Assembly: GCA_037042915.1 (NCBI GenBank)
Contig: CM073193.1
Coordinates: 2,418,001 to 2,482,000, forward strand
Reading direction: 5' to 3'
From: Auricularia sp. M13
Lineage: Eukaryota > Basidiomycota > Agaricomycetes > Auriculariales > Auriculariaceae
Length of the DNA: 64,000 nt
Numbering within the stretch: position 1 is the first letter of the stretch; each line of letters begins with the position of its first letter. Shown piece after piece: positions 43,508-55,756 of this stretch. Position numbers and translations under genes: made by a program. Under the pieces are notes generated by a model, which ran no database searches, was not told the DNA's origin, and worked only from the letters and a program-made list of their open reading frames with translations.

Positions 43508-46010
43508 TTACTGCCATCCTCCTCCGCCAGCGTTCATGTACAGCTGCGAGGGGTCGATGCTCCCCATCCCCATGTCGCTTCCTCCCCCGTTCGCGTCGCC
43601 TGCGACACCTCCGCCAGCGACGCCATTGGGATTGGCAGCGAGCACCTGCGCAGGGCTGATGCTGCCCATACCGGCAGAATGCCCAGGCCAGTTCTGTTGC
43701 TGGTGCTGGTGCTGGGCTTGCTGTTGCTGCTGCTGAGCCTGCTGCTGCTGCTGCTGCTGTTGCGCCCATCCGCCATTGTCGCCATGCTGCTGTTGCTGGT
43801 GCTGCTGTCTCGCCTGCTGCTCGAGCAGGCCAGCTGATAATCCTGCGACGTCTGCCGGTGCGGCCCCGGCGCCGGCCCCGCATTACTCACGACCGGGCTG
43901 CCGATAGGGTTGGAAGCGGCGCTACTACTCCGCAACCTTTGTTGTTGTTGCTGCTGGTGCTGGTGCTGCATCATCGGCGACTGCGGTTGGCCCTGGATGC
44001 CGGGCACGGTGGCGGCGCGCATGGCGCCTGCGGCGTTGCGGCTCCCGCCTGCAAATCCCATCTGCGCCTGCATCATCATCAGCTGGCGCTGCTGCCCGTT
44101 GAGCGCCGCGTGGGCCTGGGCCTGCGCGCCGACGAGCGCGCCCGTCTGGGCGTCCTGCAGGGGCGGCGGTGCGTGGGGCGGCGAGAGCGCGTTTGTCGGG
44201 CTCGTGCGGAACTGCTGCTGCTGCGCGCCCGCCAGGCCTTGCTGTTGCATCTGCATAGCCTGCATCTGCATCGCGCGCTGCTGGTCCAACTGGCTTTTCT
44301 GCATCATCGCCTGCATGCTGGTCAGATCATGCACTACAAGATGACCGCGGACACTTTGGGACGCACCTGGACCTGCTGCAATCGCGCAAACTGGATGACG
44401 GGCGGCAGCGCGAGGAAGTTGGGTATATTCTGGAGACAGTAGGCGACCATCGGGTGCCCCGGGTTAGAGAGCGCCGTCTGCAGCGACTGCTGCTGCTGCG
44501 GGTTCAACTGCTGTGCGCTCATGTTCATCATAGGATTCATGCCGCCGGCGCCGCCCATGCCGCCCATCGCGCCGGGGGCGCCCATCCCGCCAATGCCCAT
44601 CTGCGGCGGCTGTGGCTGCTGCTGCTGGGCGCCGGGATTGATGGCGCCCATACCCATCATCGGGTTCATCGGGTTGACGCCCATGACGATGCCGTTGGGC
44701 GGCGCGGGCACGGGCGACTCGGGCACCTTTTGGAGGAGCTGCGTCGGCGGCGGGAGCGACGCGCGCGCCTGCGCCTGCGCCTGCTGCTGCTGCTGCGCCA
44801 TCGCCGCGCGCTGTTGCAGCATTCTCTCGCGCTCGCGCTCGCGCGCCTGGGCCTGCAGGAGGTCGATCTGCCCGAGCGCCTGCGCCTGCGCGGGGACCGG
44901 GGGCATCGACGCCGGGTGCGCCGGCGGCGGCATGGCGCGCAGCGCGGCCTGCTGCGGCAGCGGACTGGGCGGGGAGAGCGAGACGGAGGGGATGTTGAGC
45001 GCCGCGGCGGTTTTGGTCTCGCCCGAGTCGTGGCGCTTGTGCTGCGAGCCGCCGGCATCGCCGTCGTCTGCGGGCCGCTCGCGCTTGAGCGAGGCCGATT
45101 TGGCGCGCTGGGCGTTGGCGATTTCGACGGCGAAGAGGGCGGGCATTTGGGCGTAGAAGTTCGTGATTCGGTCCATGGTGTGGAATGGTACGGGCGGTGG
45201 TGGCTCCATCATGGGCAGGCTGGGTGGCGCATGCATCTGCAGTCGATGAGTAGAGGTCCAGGATGCGCTTGGGGAGCGTACCTGGGACTTGTCGGCCGCT
45301 GCTGCCATCCAGTGCAGGTTCGACTGTAGCCGATTCGAATATCTGAGCGGGTGCAAGGCGGTGAGACCACGGCGAACGTGCGCAGACAAGATGAGCGGCA
45401 AGACTGACTGTGCGTATTCAAAAGAACTCGTAAGGCCGCGCACTGCGAGCGCCATGCAGACCCTGTGAACGTTGTGAGCTCGAAAAGCAACGCGGTGCGG
45501 CCGTTCGGAGGTACGGACTCTAGCAGTTCGGCGTTGAGCGAGAGCACCATGGCCGCCCGCTTCTGCACGTGCAGCGGGTCGACGTCGTGCTGGGGGGCGG
45601 CGGTGGGCGAGCGGCTCGGGATGGAGCGCTGCTGGGGCGACTTGGCGGCGGACTGGGCGGTCGACGGTGGCTTTGGGTCGGACGTGGAGGCCGGCGACGA
45701 TGCGGGCGGCTGCTGGGCCTTCGGGTCGCGGTCCTGCGCGTCACCCGGCGAGGCCACGAGCGTCGCGTCGCGCCGCTGTGCGTCCGAGGGCTGCTGGGGC
45801 TGCTGGGCGGCGTCTGGCGGGCTCGCGGTCTTGGTGGGTGCGTCTGGCTTGTCGGACTCGCTCGGCGGCGAGGAGAGCGGCGAGTCCGAGTCGAACTCGT
45901 GCAGGCTGGGGCGGAGTCCAGGGCTGGCGGGGGGCGGGCAGGCTGGGGGTCGTGGGGGTCGTGCGAGTCGTCGTGGCCGTCGTTGATGCGGACGGTGTCT
46001 GGGGGGCCAT
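43508..46010 (-). CDS. SSXT (SS18-like) Gln-rich protein, putative SWI/SNF-associated factor
   Basis: The SSXT-type helix pair is spread over three exons: VQKRAAMVLSLNAELLEVCM, ALAVRGLTSSFEYAQ and YSNRLQSNLHWMAAAADKSQ. It is followed by MHAPPSLPMMEPPPPVP and a long Gln/Met/Ala/Pro-rich region, then SQDYQLA-LLEQQ and a Gly/Asn tail ending AGGGGWQ (TAA 43508-43510). Human SS18 carries this domain and belongs to BAF complexes; fungal relatives are poorly studied. The start is uncertain: ATG 46008-46010 (MAPQTPSASTT) is the best candidate, but a one-base change in the GGGG at 45908-45911 is needed to reach SLHEFDSDSPLSS. A second frame change, one G/C missing at 43828-43831, is needed inside DYQLALLEQQ. 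Confidence 0.78.
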
Positions 46011-46788
46011 TGTGAGCCGCGGGGTGGAGATACTCGCCCTGCAGGCTGTTCGGCAAGATTAGATTTGAGTTCTTGAGAGACTGGCTGCTCTTGTGATCGA
46101 GCTGGATCATCTCTGCTCTCGAAATCGAAACGACGCGCCAAACCGGTGAGGCAGTGTTGCCAGAGGGACTCCGAGACCACACTCCGACTCCGCAACTGAA
46201 CGGCCGCAGCCAGCCTGAGCCTCCGCTGCGTCCGGCGACGAGCAGACATGAGAGCTCGGCGGAAGAGCGGCGCCGGAGCGTGGAATGTGATATGAACCTG
46301 CGAGCACACGTTGTCCGCGGGCCTCGCGCCGCCCTGAGCTGATGTGCCGCGTTGCTCCCCACAAAGGTCACACATCGCGGCAGCCAGCATCGATGGCGCA
46401 ACGCGATGCATCCAGCCTGCGTGCTTATATACTGTACACTGAGACCGTTCCTGCCCTCCATTGCCCCTTGCACACTGGCCCATCTGGCCCCTTATAGCCC
46501 GTCCCGAAGCAATCCATTATGCCTGCCCTTTGTTCTCACGTAGAGACCAGCAAGAATTCTCACGTAAGAAATTGTGGTTCGAAACTCGCGAAACGGACTC
46601 CGAGAAGCCTCCCAAGTGACGGGCAGCTCCGGCGGAGCGGAAGCACAGTGGCCGGTCAGCCCCGAAACCTTGATTCGGTTACAAGCAGCTCCCCCCTTCC
46701 TCTCCCAAATAATAAAGGTAACGGTGCGTCCGCCGCCGCCGCACCCGTCGCCCAACCCACAGCGCTCACCGTCGCGTCCAGTTCCGCC
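46011..46788. promoter_or_regulatory. Divergent region between SSXT and ribosomal uL2 genes
   Basis: 778 bp holding two promoters and 5' leaders. The last part before the uL2 ATG is pyrimidine-rich (about 46688-46708), as in many fungal ribosomal protein genes. No sure binding site; an extra SSXT 5' exon could lie here. Confidence 0.45.
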
Positions 46789-47715
46789 ATGGGTCGCGTC
46801 ATTCGGGCACAGAGACGTTCGCACGCCATCGTACGCTGCTTTTCTGACTGCTGGACTTGTCCGTGCGCGCTGACGGCCGTCTGCAGTTCAAGGCGCACAC
46901 CCACCACAACAAGGCGCCCGCCCGCCTCCGCCCGCTTGACTTTGCTGAGCGCAACGGCTACATCCGCGGCATTGTCAAGGAGATCATCCACGACGCTGGC
47001 CGGTGCGCTGAAATTACTATACAACATCATAACAACAGCGAGACTCAGACTCTGCACAGTGGCGCGCCCCTCGCGCGCGTCGTGTTCCGCGACCCGTACC
47101 GGTACAAGCTGCGCCAGGAGACGTTCATCGCGACCGAGGGCCTGCACACCGGCGCCTTCGTCTACTGCGGCAAGAAGGCCACGCTCGCCGTCGGCAACGT
47201 CCTCCCCGTCGGCAACCTGCCGGAAGGTACCATCATCTGCAACATCGAGGAGAAGGTCGGCGACCGCGGCGCCCTGGCTCGCACGTCCGGCAACTACGCG
47301 ACCGTCATCGGCCACTCCGAGCAGGACGGCAAGACCCGCATCCGCCTCCCCTCGGGCGCGAAGAAGGCCGTCTCTGGCCGCGCGCGCGCCACCATCGGCA
47401 TCGTCGCTGGCGGCGGTCGTATCGACAAGCCCCTCCTCAAGGCTGGCCGTGCGTTCCACAAGTACAAGGCCAAGCGCTACAAGTTTGTATCTCTCTTCGT
47501 TGACTGTTTCCTCTGCTGACCTTGTAAACAGCTGGCCTCGTACTCGTGGTGTGGCGATGAACCCGGTTGACCATCCCCACGGTGGTGGTAACCACCAGCA
47601 CATCGGCAAGGCCTCGACCATCTCGCGCGGCGCCGTGCCCGGCCAGAAAGTCGGTCTCATTGCCGCCCGCCGCACGGGTCTCCTGCGCGGTACCGTCAAG
47701 GTCAAGGATGTCTAA
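46789..47715 (+). CDS. RPL2: 60S ribosomal protein uL2 (L2/L8)
   Basis: A core component of the large cytoplasmic ribosomal subunit near the peptidyl-transferase centre. Four exons: [14 protein letters not shown] (ATG 46789); [20 protein letters not shown] through [22 protein letters not shown] through [26 protein letters not shown] to the end KVKDV, TAA 47713-47715. The H-P-H-G-G-G loop containing the functionally important histidine is intact. The second intron (47003-47059) is 57 nt, a multiple of three with no stop, so unspliced RNA reads through it. The third intron uses a GTTTGT donor. Length matches other fungal uL2 proteins (about 255 residues). Confidence 0.97.
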   Translation: MGRVIRAQRRSHAIVRCFSDCWTCPCALTAVCSSRRTPTTTRRPPASARLTLLSATATSAALSRRSSTTLAGALKLLYNIITTARLRLCTVARPSRASCSATRTGTSCARRRSSRPRACTPAPSSTAARRPRSPSATSSPSATCRKVPSSATSRRRSATAAPWLARPATTRPSSATPSRTARPASASPRARRRPSLAARAPPSASSLAAVVSTSPSSRLAVRSTSTRPSATSLYLSSLTVSSADLVNSWPRTRGVAMNPVDHPHGGGNHQHIGKASTISRGAVPGQKVGLIAARRTGLLRGTVKVKDV

Positions 47716-48317
47716 ACGCATTCTTCCCCCTCACGACATCATGTACCTCGCATTTCCACGATGCGTCGCCTCGCTGGCGGCGCAAAAAAAGCTGGCTATG
47801 GGTGTATGGCAACCGACGCTTTCTTCTTTCCCTATGCAATCCTATGTGCGCCGCGCGATGCTCCGAGTCATTCCTCTCAACGTTTGCGCTGCTGTTTGCT
47901 ACTTTGCTGGGAAAGGTTATGATCACGTCCGCTGCTGTGAATTCTGCTGATGCTCGTGTCTTGTTGGGTCTGATGCTTTTGGCTGTGACATCAAGGGTAC
48001 CGACTCTGGTCATTGTTGTGCATGGGGGTGAAGGTGCCCCCACACATTGCTCCATGAGTTCCCCGCTTTTATTTTGCTCGGCATGGACAAGCTCTCTTTC
48101 AGATCTCGTTTGGACAGTTTATTTCGACTTGTCCTGTTTTTTTTTCTGGACTTGCAATGTTTTTGAGCGTTGACAGGTTACCAGAAATCTTTTCTTTGTT
48201 CGTTGCCAGAACGAACAGGCGTTTTCCAAAACGTACACAGCGTGAGACCGACACTTCCACATCACGAACGCTCTACATCCCCGTTTCCAATGCGGCCCGA
48301 CCAATTGCAAAAGACTC
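47716..48317. other. Convergent intergenic region
   Basis: 3' flanks of uL2 and aquaporin; T-rich on plus strand. No gene seen. Confidence 0.5.
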
Positions 48318-49825
48318 TCAGACCGGGCTGTCGTTCTCCTTGTTGGGCAGGCGTGGAAGGCCGTCGAGCTGGCTGTCGTCCATGCTCGCCTGCGGTCGCG
48401 GCGCCTTGCCTTTCGCAGCGTGCACCGCGGCGGGGCTGCCGAGCCCGAGCCATGCAAGCGGGAGCGGCGACGACTCGGCGTACATGGCGTCCTGCCCCGG
48501 GTTGAGCAGCTCGTAGCCGCCGCTACACGGAAGTTAAATCATGGCGAGACTTCGCTGAGAGACTGCGTGCGCACTGCTTGAGAAGGTGTAGATGGCCGCC
48601 GCGAGCACCGAGCCGAGCAGCGGGCCGACCCAGTACACCCAGTGCGTGTGCCAGACGGCCGCGGAGGGCGCGATGACTGCCGGGCCCAGCGCGCGCGCGG
48701 GGTTCATCGCCGCGCCGGTGAAGGCCACGCCCCATCTACATAAGCACCGGGAATGAGAACTGTACTCTCAGCCGAGCGGACGACGGGGGAAACGCACAGG
48801 TGGCCGGCGAAGAGCGTCAGACCAATGCCGACCTAAGATGTGTGGGTATGACGACGCGCATTCAGTTTTGCACATGCACTCACGGGAGCCAACGGCGTCG
48901 CGGCATGCTTCTCGACGGCGAGGAGCAGCACGGCGAGACAGAGCTGCGAGGTTGTTTGCAGTGAGTTCGTGCTGACAGCAATAAACAATCGGCACGGAGC
49001 CAGCAACGCACCGCGCCCGTAATAAGCATCTCGATGACCATGGCCTGGCCGGCACTCACGCCGGGTGCGGGTGTCGTGCTATTCGAGGAAGGCAATTTCC
49101 CATTTTGGGAAGGAAACAAACACACAAGTCAGCCTAAAATCCTGGATACTTTGGGCCCAAGACGACACGCACTTCACAGCGAGCGGGTTCGGCACGACGG
49201 CGTTGACGATGGCCGCGGCGGTGATGCCGCCGAGGACCTGGAGGTGTGAAGGGCGGAGCGACGGAACGCATCAGCGGACGGAGGTCACGTGAGCGCGTGA
49301 CGAGAACACGCGCCTGCGCGACGACGTAACAAGCGTAGCGAGCCGGGGGGATGCATCCCACGAGCAGTAGCGCCGTGCTGACCGCCGGGTTGAACTGGCC
49401 GCCGCTGACGCTGCAGCCACTGTAAGGGAGCGCGCTTGGCGGAGGGGGCGGCAGACGGACCGGTAGAACAGCCAGACAGCGACGAGCAGCCCGAAGCCCA
49501 TCGACAAGGCGGCAAACAGGCTTTAAGCGCAAGCGTAAAGATAAGCACACCCGGCGGCATCATGACACGCGAAAGCGTCGAGCACGTACAGTTGATCAAC
49601 GGTGGGCACGGGATTGGCGATCGCGCCCGCCGCGACGCCCGTGAGCGTCGAGTACGAGGCCGCCTGGATGCCGCCGTATGCGAAGAGGAGAAACAGTATC
49701 TAGAAGCCCAGCCGGGGGCTAGCGTCAACAGGCAAAGCGACGACGAGGATTCGCTGGGGCGTAGAACGCACCGTGCCGAAGAATTCGTTGAGGGCGGCGA
49801 AGAGGTGAAGCTGGATGGCCTTCAT
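48318..49825 (-). CDS. Aquaporin / aquaglyceroporin (MIP family)
   Basis: A six-helix channel for water or small solutes. Start ATG 49823-49825 ([18 protein letters not shown], first helix with the conserved Glu); then [27 protein letters not shown]-like helix, the first NPA box in [61 protein letters not shown], the second NPA box in [12 protein letters not shown] with the conserved pore Arg, and [20 protein letters not shown]. The C-terminal tail is hydrophilic and ends [13 protein letters not shown] 48318-48320. About eight introns. Helix and motif spacing is that of orthodox fungal aquaporins; solute selectivity is not deducible with certainty. Confidence 0.93.
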
Positions 49826-50464
49826 GTTCGCAACCAGAGTCGGAGCAAGGGGGTCGTGAGGATGGGGTATTCGTGAGCGTAGAGAGGTCGTGAGAGGAGG
49901 TTGCGGCCTGGGGATAGATGGATTCGCCTGGCCTGCCCATTTTATATGTCAGGGAGCGAACCCGCGGATCGCTCGGCTACAGTACGTTGATGCACCTCCG
50001 GCTGGATGAGGCGAATCAGGCGCTTGTCCGAGTGACCAGAAGCGGGGAGGTTGGGCTCAGGTTCACACTGCCTTCATGCCCTCGTCGTCACTACGAGCCT
50101 CGCCGTCGGCAGCGGTTCCACTTGGACACTTTGAGAAGGTGCACAGTGAGTTACAGCTCAATCCTGGAAGAGTCACTCAAATTGCAAAGCGGCCGCAGAT
50201 GGCTCACTGAATGTCGCTGCCTCGTGGTCTTCACAGCGGCGTGCAGCAGTCGATGAGCCTCATAGGCCGCCGATGAAAGCCGGCCACCGGCGGTGCTCTC
50301 TCGCGCCAGTAGTCTCATGGGGTCGGACATCTTAATTTTGTCCAAGTGGAGTACCTTGCATCCCGAGAAACCTTCGTGCACCGGTGACCCTGTGACTGCA
50401 ACTTTTGAACTGAATAAACAGAAAGATTAGGGAGCTAACTCGTATAGTACATGTTGCGATTCGT
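49826..50464. other. Intergenic region, aquaporin promoter and xylanase 3' flank
   Basis: 639 bp; apart from the TATA-like box nothing definite is seen. Confidence 0.5.
49941..49946 (-). promoter_or_regulatory. TATA-like box of the aquaporin gene
   Basis: TATAAA on the minus strand, about 115 bp before the aquaporin ATG. Confidence 0.5.
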
Positions 50465-52548
<2,084 letters not shown>

Positions 52549-52611
52549 TTGCGTTTGCGCAGGTGGTCACTTGTTCAGAGCGATGCTGGGTAGTGCAGCG
52601 CAACGAATTGG

Positions 52612-52618
52612 TTATATA
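52612..52618 (-). promoter_or_regulatory. TATA box of the GH10 xylanase gene
   Basis: TATATAA on the minus strand about 65 bp before the start codon, nearly the same motif and distance as in the AA9 gene. Confidence 0.7.
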
Positions 52619-52815
52619 GGCCAGCCTCCGGGCAGACTTCGGTCGCAACAGCAAGCCTTCATGGTTGCTCGCCGCCATGCGCAGCGGGAGTATGTCGGAT
52701 GCACGCGCCAGCGAAGCGCGTTGAGTGATAACATTAGGCTCGAAGTACTATGAAAAGTAACGCGATGAGCGGCAAGGGCATGTGAGTCGGTGCCAGTACC
52801 TGATTAAGGAGCGTG

Positions 52816-52837
52816 CCCCGGCCCGCGCCGTGCGGGG
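52816..52837. promoter_or_regulatory. Possible CreA/Mig1-type GC-box pair upstream of the xylanase
   Basis: Two matches to SYGGRG (CCGGGG on minus at 52816-52821, GCGGGG on plus at 52832-52837), 270-290 bp from the xylanase start. The motif is short and the region GC-rich, so chance matches are likely. Confidence 0.25.
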
Positions 52838-53141
52838 ACACGCTTCGAAAGTCAGACGAGGTCATGTGGAGGCGAATTCGACGCCATGTCAGCACGGACA
52901 CTATGGCCAGCGATCTTGAGGGTGAGCAGGCACAGACGTGGATGGAATCTAAATACAGCTGGAGGATAAGGTCATGATGAAGGTATTCATGGGCGGCGAA
53001 AGTGTTTCCTTGACAGTAATTCTTCAAAAATCAACGTGTTTTGACCAATTTGTCAACAGATAGTACCCGTGTGTTACCCCTTCAACCTACTTGTACATTT
53101 ACCCGTAATGCAACACGACCCCAAGAAACAGAAATCATTGA

Positions 53142-55676
53142 TCAGTCAATCCCAGCGGCAGCCTCGATCTCCTTCCTCCAGCGCCGCTGGATGTCGATAG
53201 TCTCTTTGAAGATCTTGTACTTTGCGTCCAGGATCCTCTTCTCGCGCTCGCTCGCCTGCGACCGAATAACCGTGCCAGCAGGCGTCATCTCAACCTGCAC
53301 AAATATAGTCACACCGAGACGCTCCGCGTATACCACCCCAACCCACCATGATTTCCCACAGCCGTTCGGCAAAGTCATGGCCCGCCTTGCGGACCTGTTC
53401 CTGGACTCCCACTTGGACTCCTGCGTCCAGCCGTGCGTCTCGGCGAACTCGGCGGCAGCGCGCGCGAGAATGGCTGCTCCGCGGACGACTGCCGTAGAGC
53501 TGGAGGCGGGGACGACGACCTCGCAGTCGCACAGCGCGGCGATCAGCGCGCAGAGACGGGCGTTGCGCGCCTGGCCGCCCGAGAGGAAGATGCTGTCCAC
53601 CGTGTGCCCCTTCTCCCGCATCGACTCGACGATGTGCCGCGTCTGAAGCGCGATGGCCTATGACAGAGGAAGAGGGACAGAGAGACACATCTCAGGCGAG
53701 TGCACGCGCGGACGGAACACAAGGGAGAGGAATGTGTACCTCCAGAGCGACGTAGAACTTGCGCGCGAGGTCGCCAACGCCGTTGTCCTATTACCATTGG
53801 CCGAGTTATCAGCGGGAGCGAAAACGGGCTGCGAGCGGCTCACGAGGGAGAGGCCCATGATCGCGCCGCGCATCTTGGGATCAGCTAGCGGGCTGCGGTT
53901 GCCTGGATGCATAATAACAATCCGCATCAAATCCCGCGGAGTGTTCCGGAAAGCGCGGCCCTTCCGAGGGCGTTACGTACCGTGCAAGTCGGGATACATG
54001 TGCATGTGGCGGGTCAGCTCGGTGAACTCGCCCTTCGCGAGGCCCTCTTCCAGACAAAGGGCATCGAGCGTGTCGAAGAGGACGTCGAAGATGTCGCGGG
54101 AGGAATCCTTGACAAGCTCTGCGTAGGCAGGATGGGTGTGGAGCACAAAGTCGATCAGCTGGCCCGTGGAGGACTGGCCGCCCTCGTTCATCCAGTAGCC
54201 TGGGAAAACGGCATTCTGCAGCACATGCGCGCGTTAAGGAGGGGGATCATAGCACTTGATGATTCATAAGTGCGCCGTATGTAGTACTTGCCTTGTAAGG
54301 GCCCCAGACTCCCGGCACGAAGATGTCTCGCGGGCTCTGTTTGCAACGCGTTTCACACGTGAGCTAGCGCGCCCCGTCTTTAGTGACGACGAACCTGGAT
54401 GAGGTAGCACGTGCTCGTTCCCGCGACGGCCGCCATGCGCCGCGCCGAGCTCTCCAGCGTCGGCGGGGGGCTCAGCTCGGCGTCCTCTGCTGGCGGTCCT
54501 GCGGGCTGCTCCCTGAAGCGGGCGGCGATGGTGCCGAGCCTGTCGTTTGGGGTGCATATGAGCACCCTCCCCCCTATCATAATCACGGCCGCGCAGGAAA
54601 ATTAAGGCAAGCCGCGCAGCCACCACTCACCATCCGGCATATCTGTGCGTCACATGGCAACAGAGATGAGAAAGACGAGACAGGAGGAGGCGCGGGTGGG
54701 ATGGAAATACGCACGCGTCGATGACGGAGCTTGCGACCGGCGTGCCTTGCTCGAGGCCGAGCTCTGCCGCGGCGGTAGGGGAGAGGCCGCGGCCGACGGG
54801 CAGCCCCGCGGTGAGAACGGGCTGCGCATGCTGGCCGATGGGCGCAAATTCCGCGTCGACGAGGGACTGCAGGCCGATCTGGGCGAAGAACTCGGGCTTC
54901 CAGCCCTCGTCGGGCAGGAACGAACATTTGCAAGTGAGACTGCAGCACGATCTGAATGTGCTTCCGGTCGCGCGGAATGTGACTGACAGGGGGTTTCAGG
55001 TTTTTTTGTCACTGGCTTTGTTTTTGTACGCTAAGAATGACGCACGGAAGTCCGGGAGGTCGAAGAACTGGCAGCGGGCGAATTTGTCGTCGGGCAGGTT
55101 GTTCTTGAGCCAGAGAATCTTGGGAATTTCCATTTCAAGCTGTGGGAGATCTTACAGGGGTGTGATGGGAGCGTGAGAAAGAAGGACCCACGCTGACCGT
55201 GCCGCCAACGTAGTCGAGGACGACGGAGCCAGTCGCGTTGATGACGTCCGCCTCAGCCTCTGCGCGGTGGTCGGCCCAGAGGATCACGTTGCGGGTCCCT
55301 GGGTCGCCGCAGGAGGGACCCTTGGTCACGGCCACCGGTGCGCCGCTGGCGTCGGCCACGGCAAGGCTGCAGGTCGCATCGAAGCCGATTCCCTTCACGG
55401 CGCTCGAAGGCAGGCCGGCTTCTTTGAGGGCCTGTTGGACTGTGGTGCATATTGCGGCCCAGATGTTGTCTGTGGACTGCTCAAAGACACGGTGGTCGCC
55501 GGGGTCGCGCCAGGTGGTTATGGGGACCGTCGACGAGGCCAGCAGGGCGCCCTCGGGGCTGAGAACGCAGGATCGGACTGATCCCGTGCCACTTGCAAGA
55601 TAATATTGAGTGAGAAAATGAGAATAAATGCAGGTGGGACTGACACGTCTACGCCAATGAACGCGGCACTTTCCAT
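53142..55676 (-). CDS. FGGY-family carbohydrate kinase (D-ribulokinase-like)
   Basis: Phosphorylates a pentulose or related sugar or polyol with ATP. Start ATG 55674-55676 ([20 protein letters not shown], completed by the first intron). Domain [75 protein letters not shown]. Domain [88 protein letters not shown] and [20 protein letters not shown]. This pattern (W-A-D-H-R, G-G-Q-S-S-T-G, H-G-N-R-S-P) is that of the eukaryotic FGGY/YDR109C group rather than xylulokinase or glycerol kinase. Stop TGA 53142-53144. It shares an 80-bp divergent gap with the JmjC gene. Confidence 0.9.
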
Positions 55677-55756
55677 GAGCTAAGCGAGGTTCGGATCGAG
55701 TTGCGGTCGGAGATGGACGGACGGACGGTGTCGCGGCTCTTTCTTGCACGGCGACC
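55677..55756. promoter_or_regulatory. 80-bp divergent gap between FGGY kinase and JmjC gene
   Basis: Too short for two separate promoters plus leaders, so shared or overlapping regulation is likely. No TATA element is visible. Confidence 0.45.

Larger units (their letters stand above)
52549..53141. other. Intergenic region upstream of the xylanase
   Basis: 593 bp containing the TATA box and possible GC-boxes above, and the FGGY-kinase 3' flank. No exon seen. Confidence 0.5.

Noticed and set aside
45312-45325. A 14-nt match to the MITE end (CAGGTTCGACTGTA) inside the SSXT gene
   Set aside because: It encodes the conserved RLQSNL residues of the SSXT helix, has no partner repeat and no TA-bounded element around it; a chance match.
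52816-52837. CreA sites as firm evidence of carbon catabolite repression
   Set aside because: Six-base degenerate motif in GC-rich DNA; listed only as a low-confidence site.
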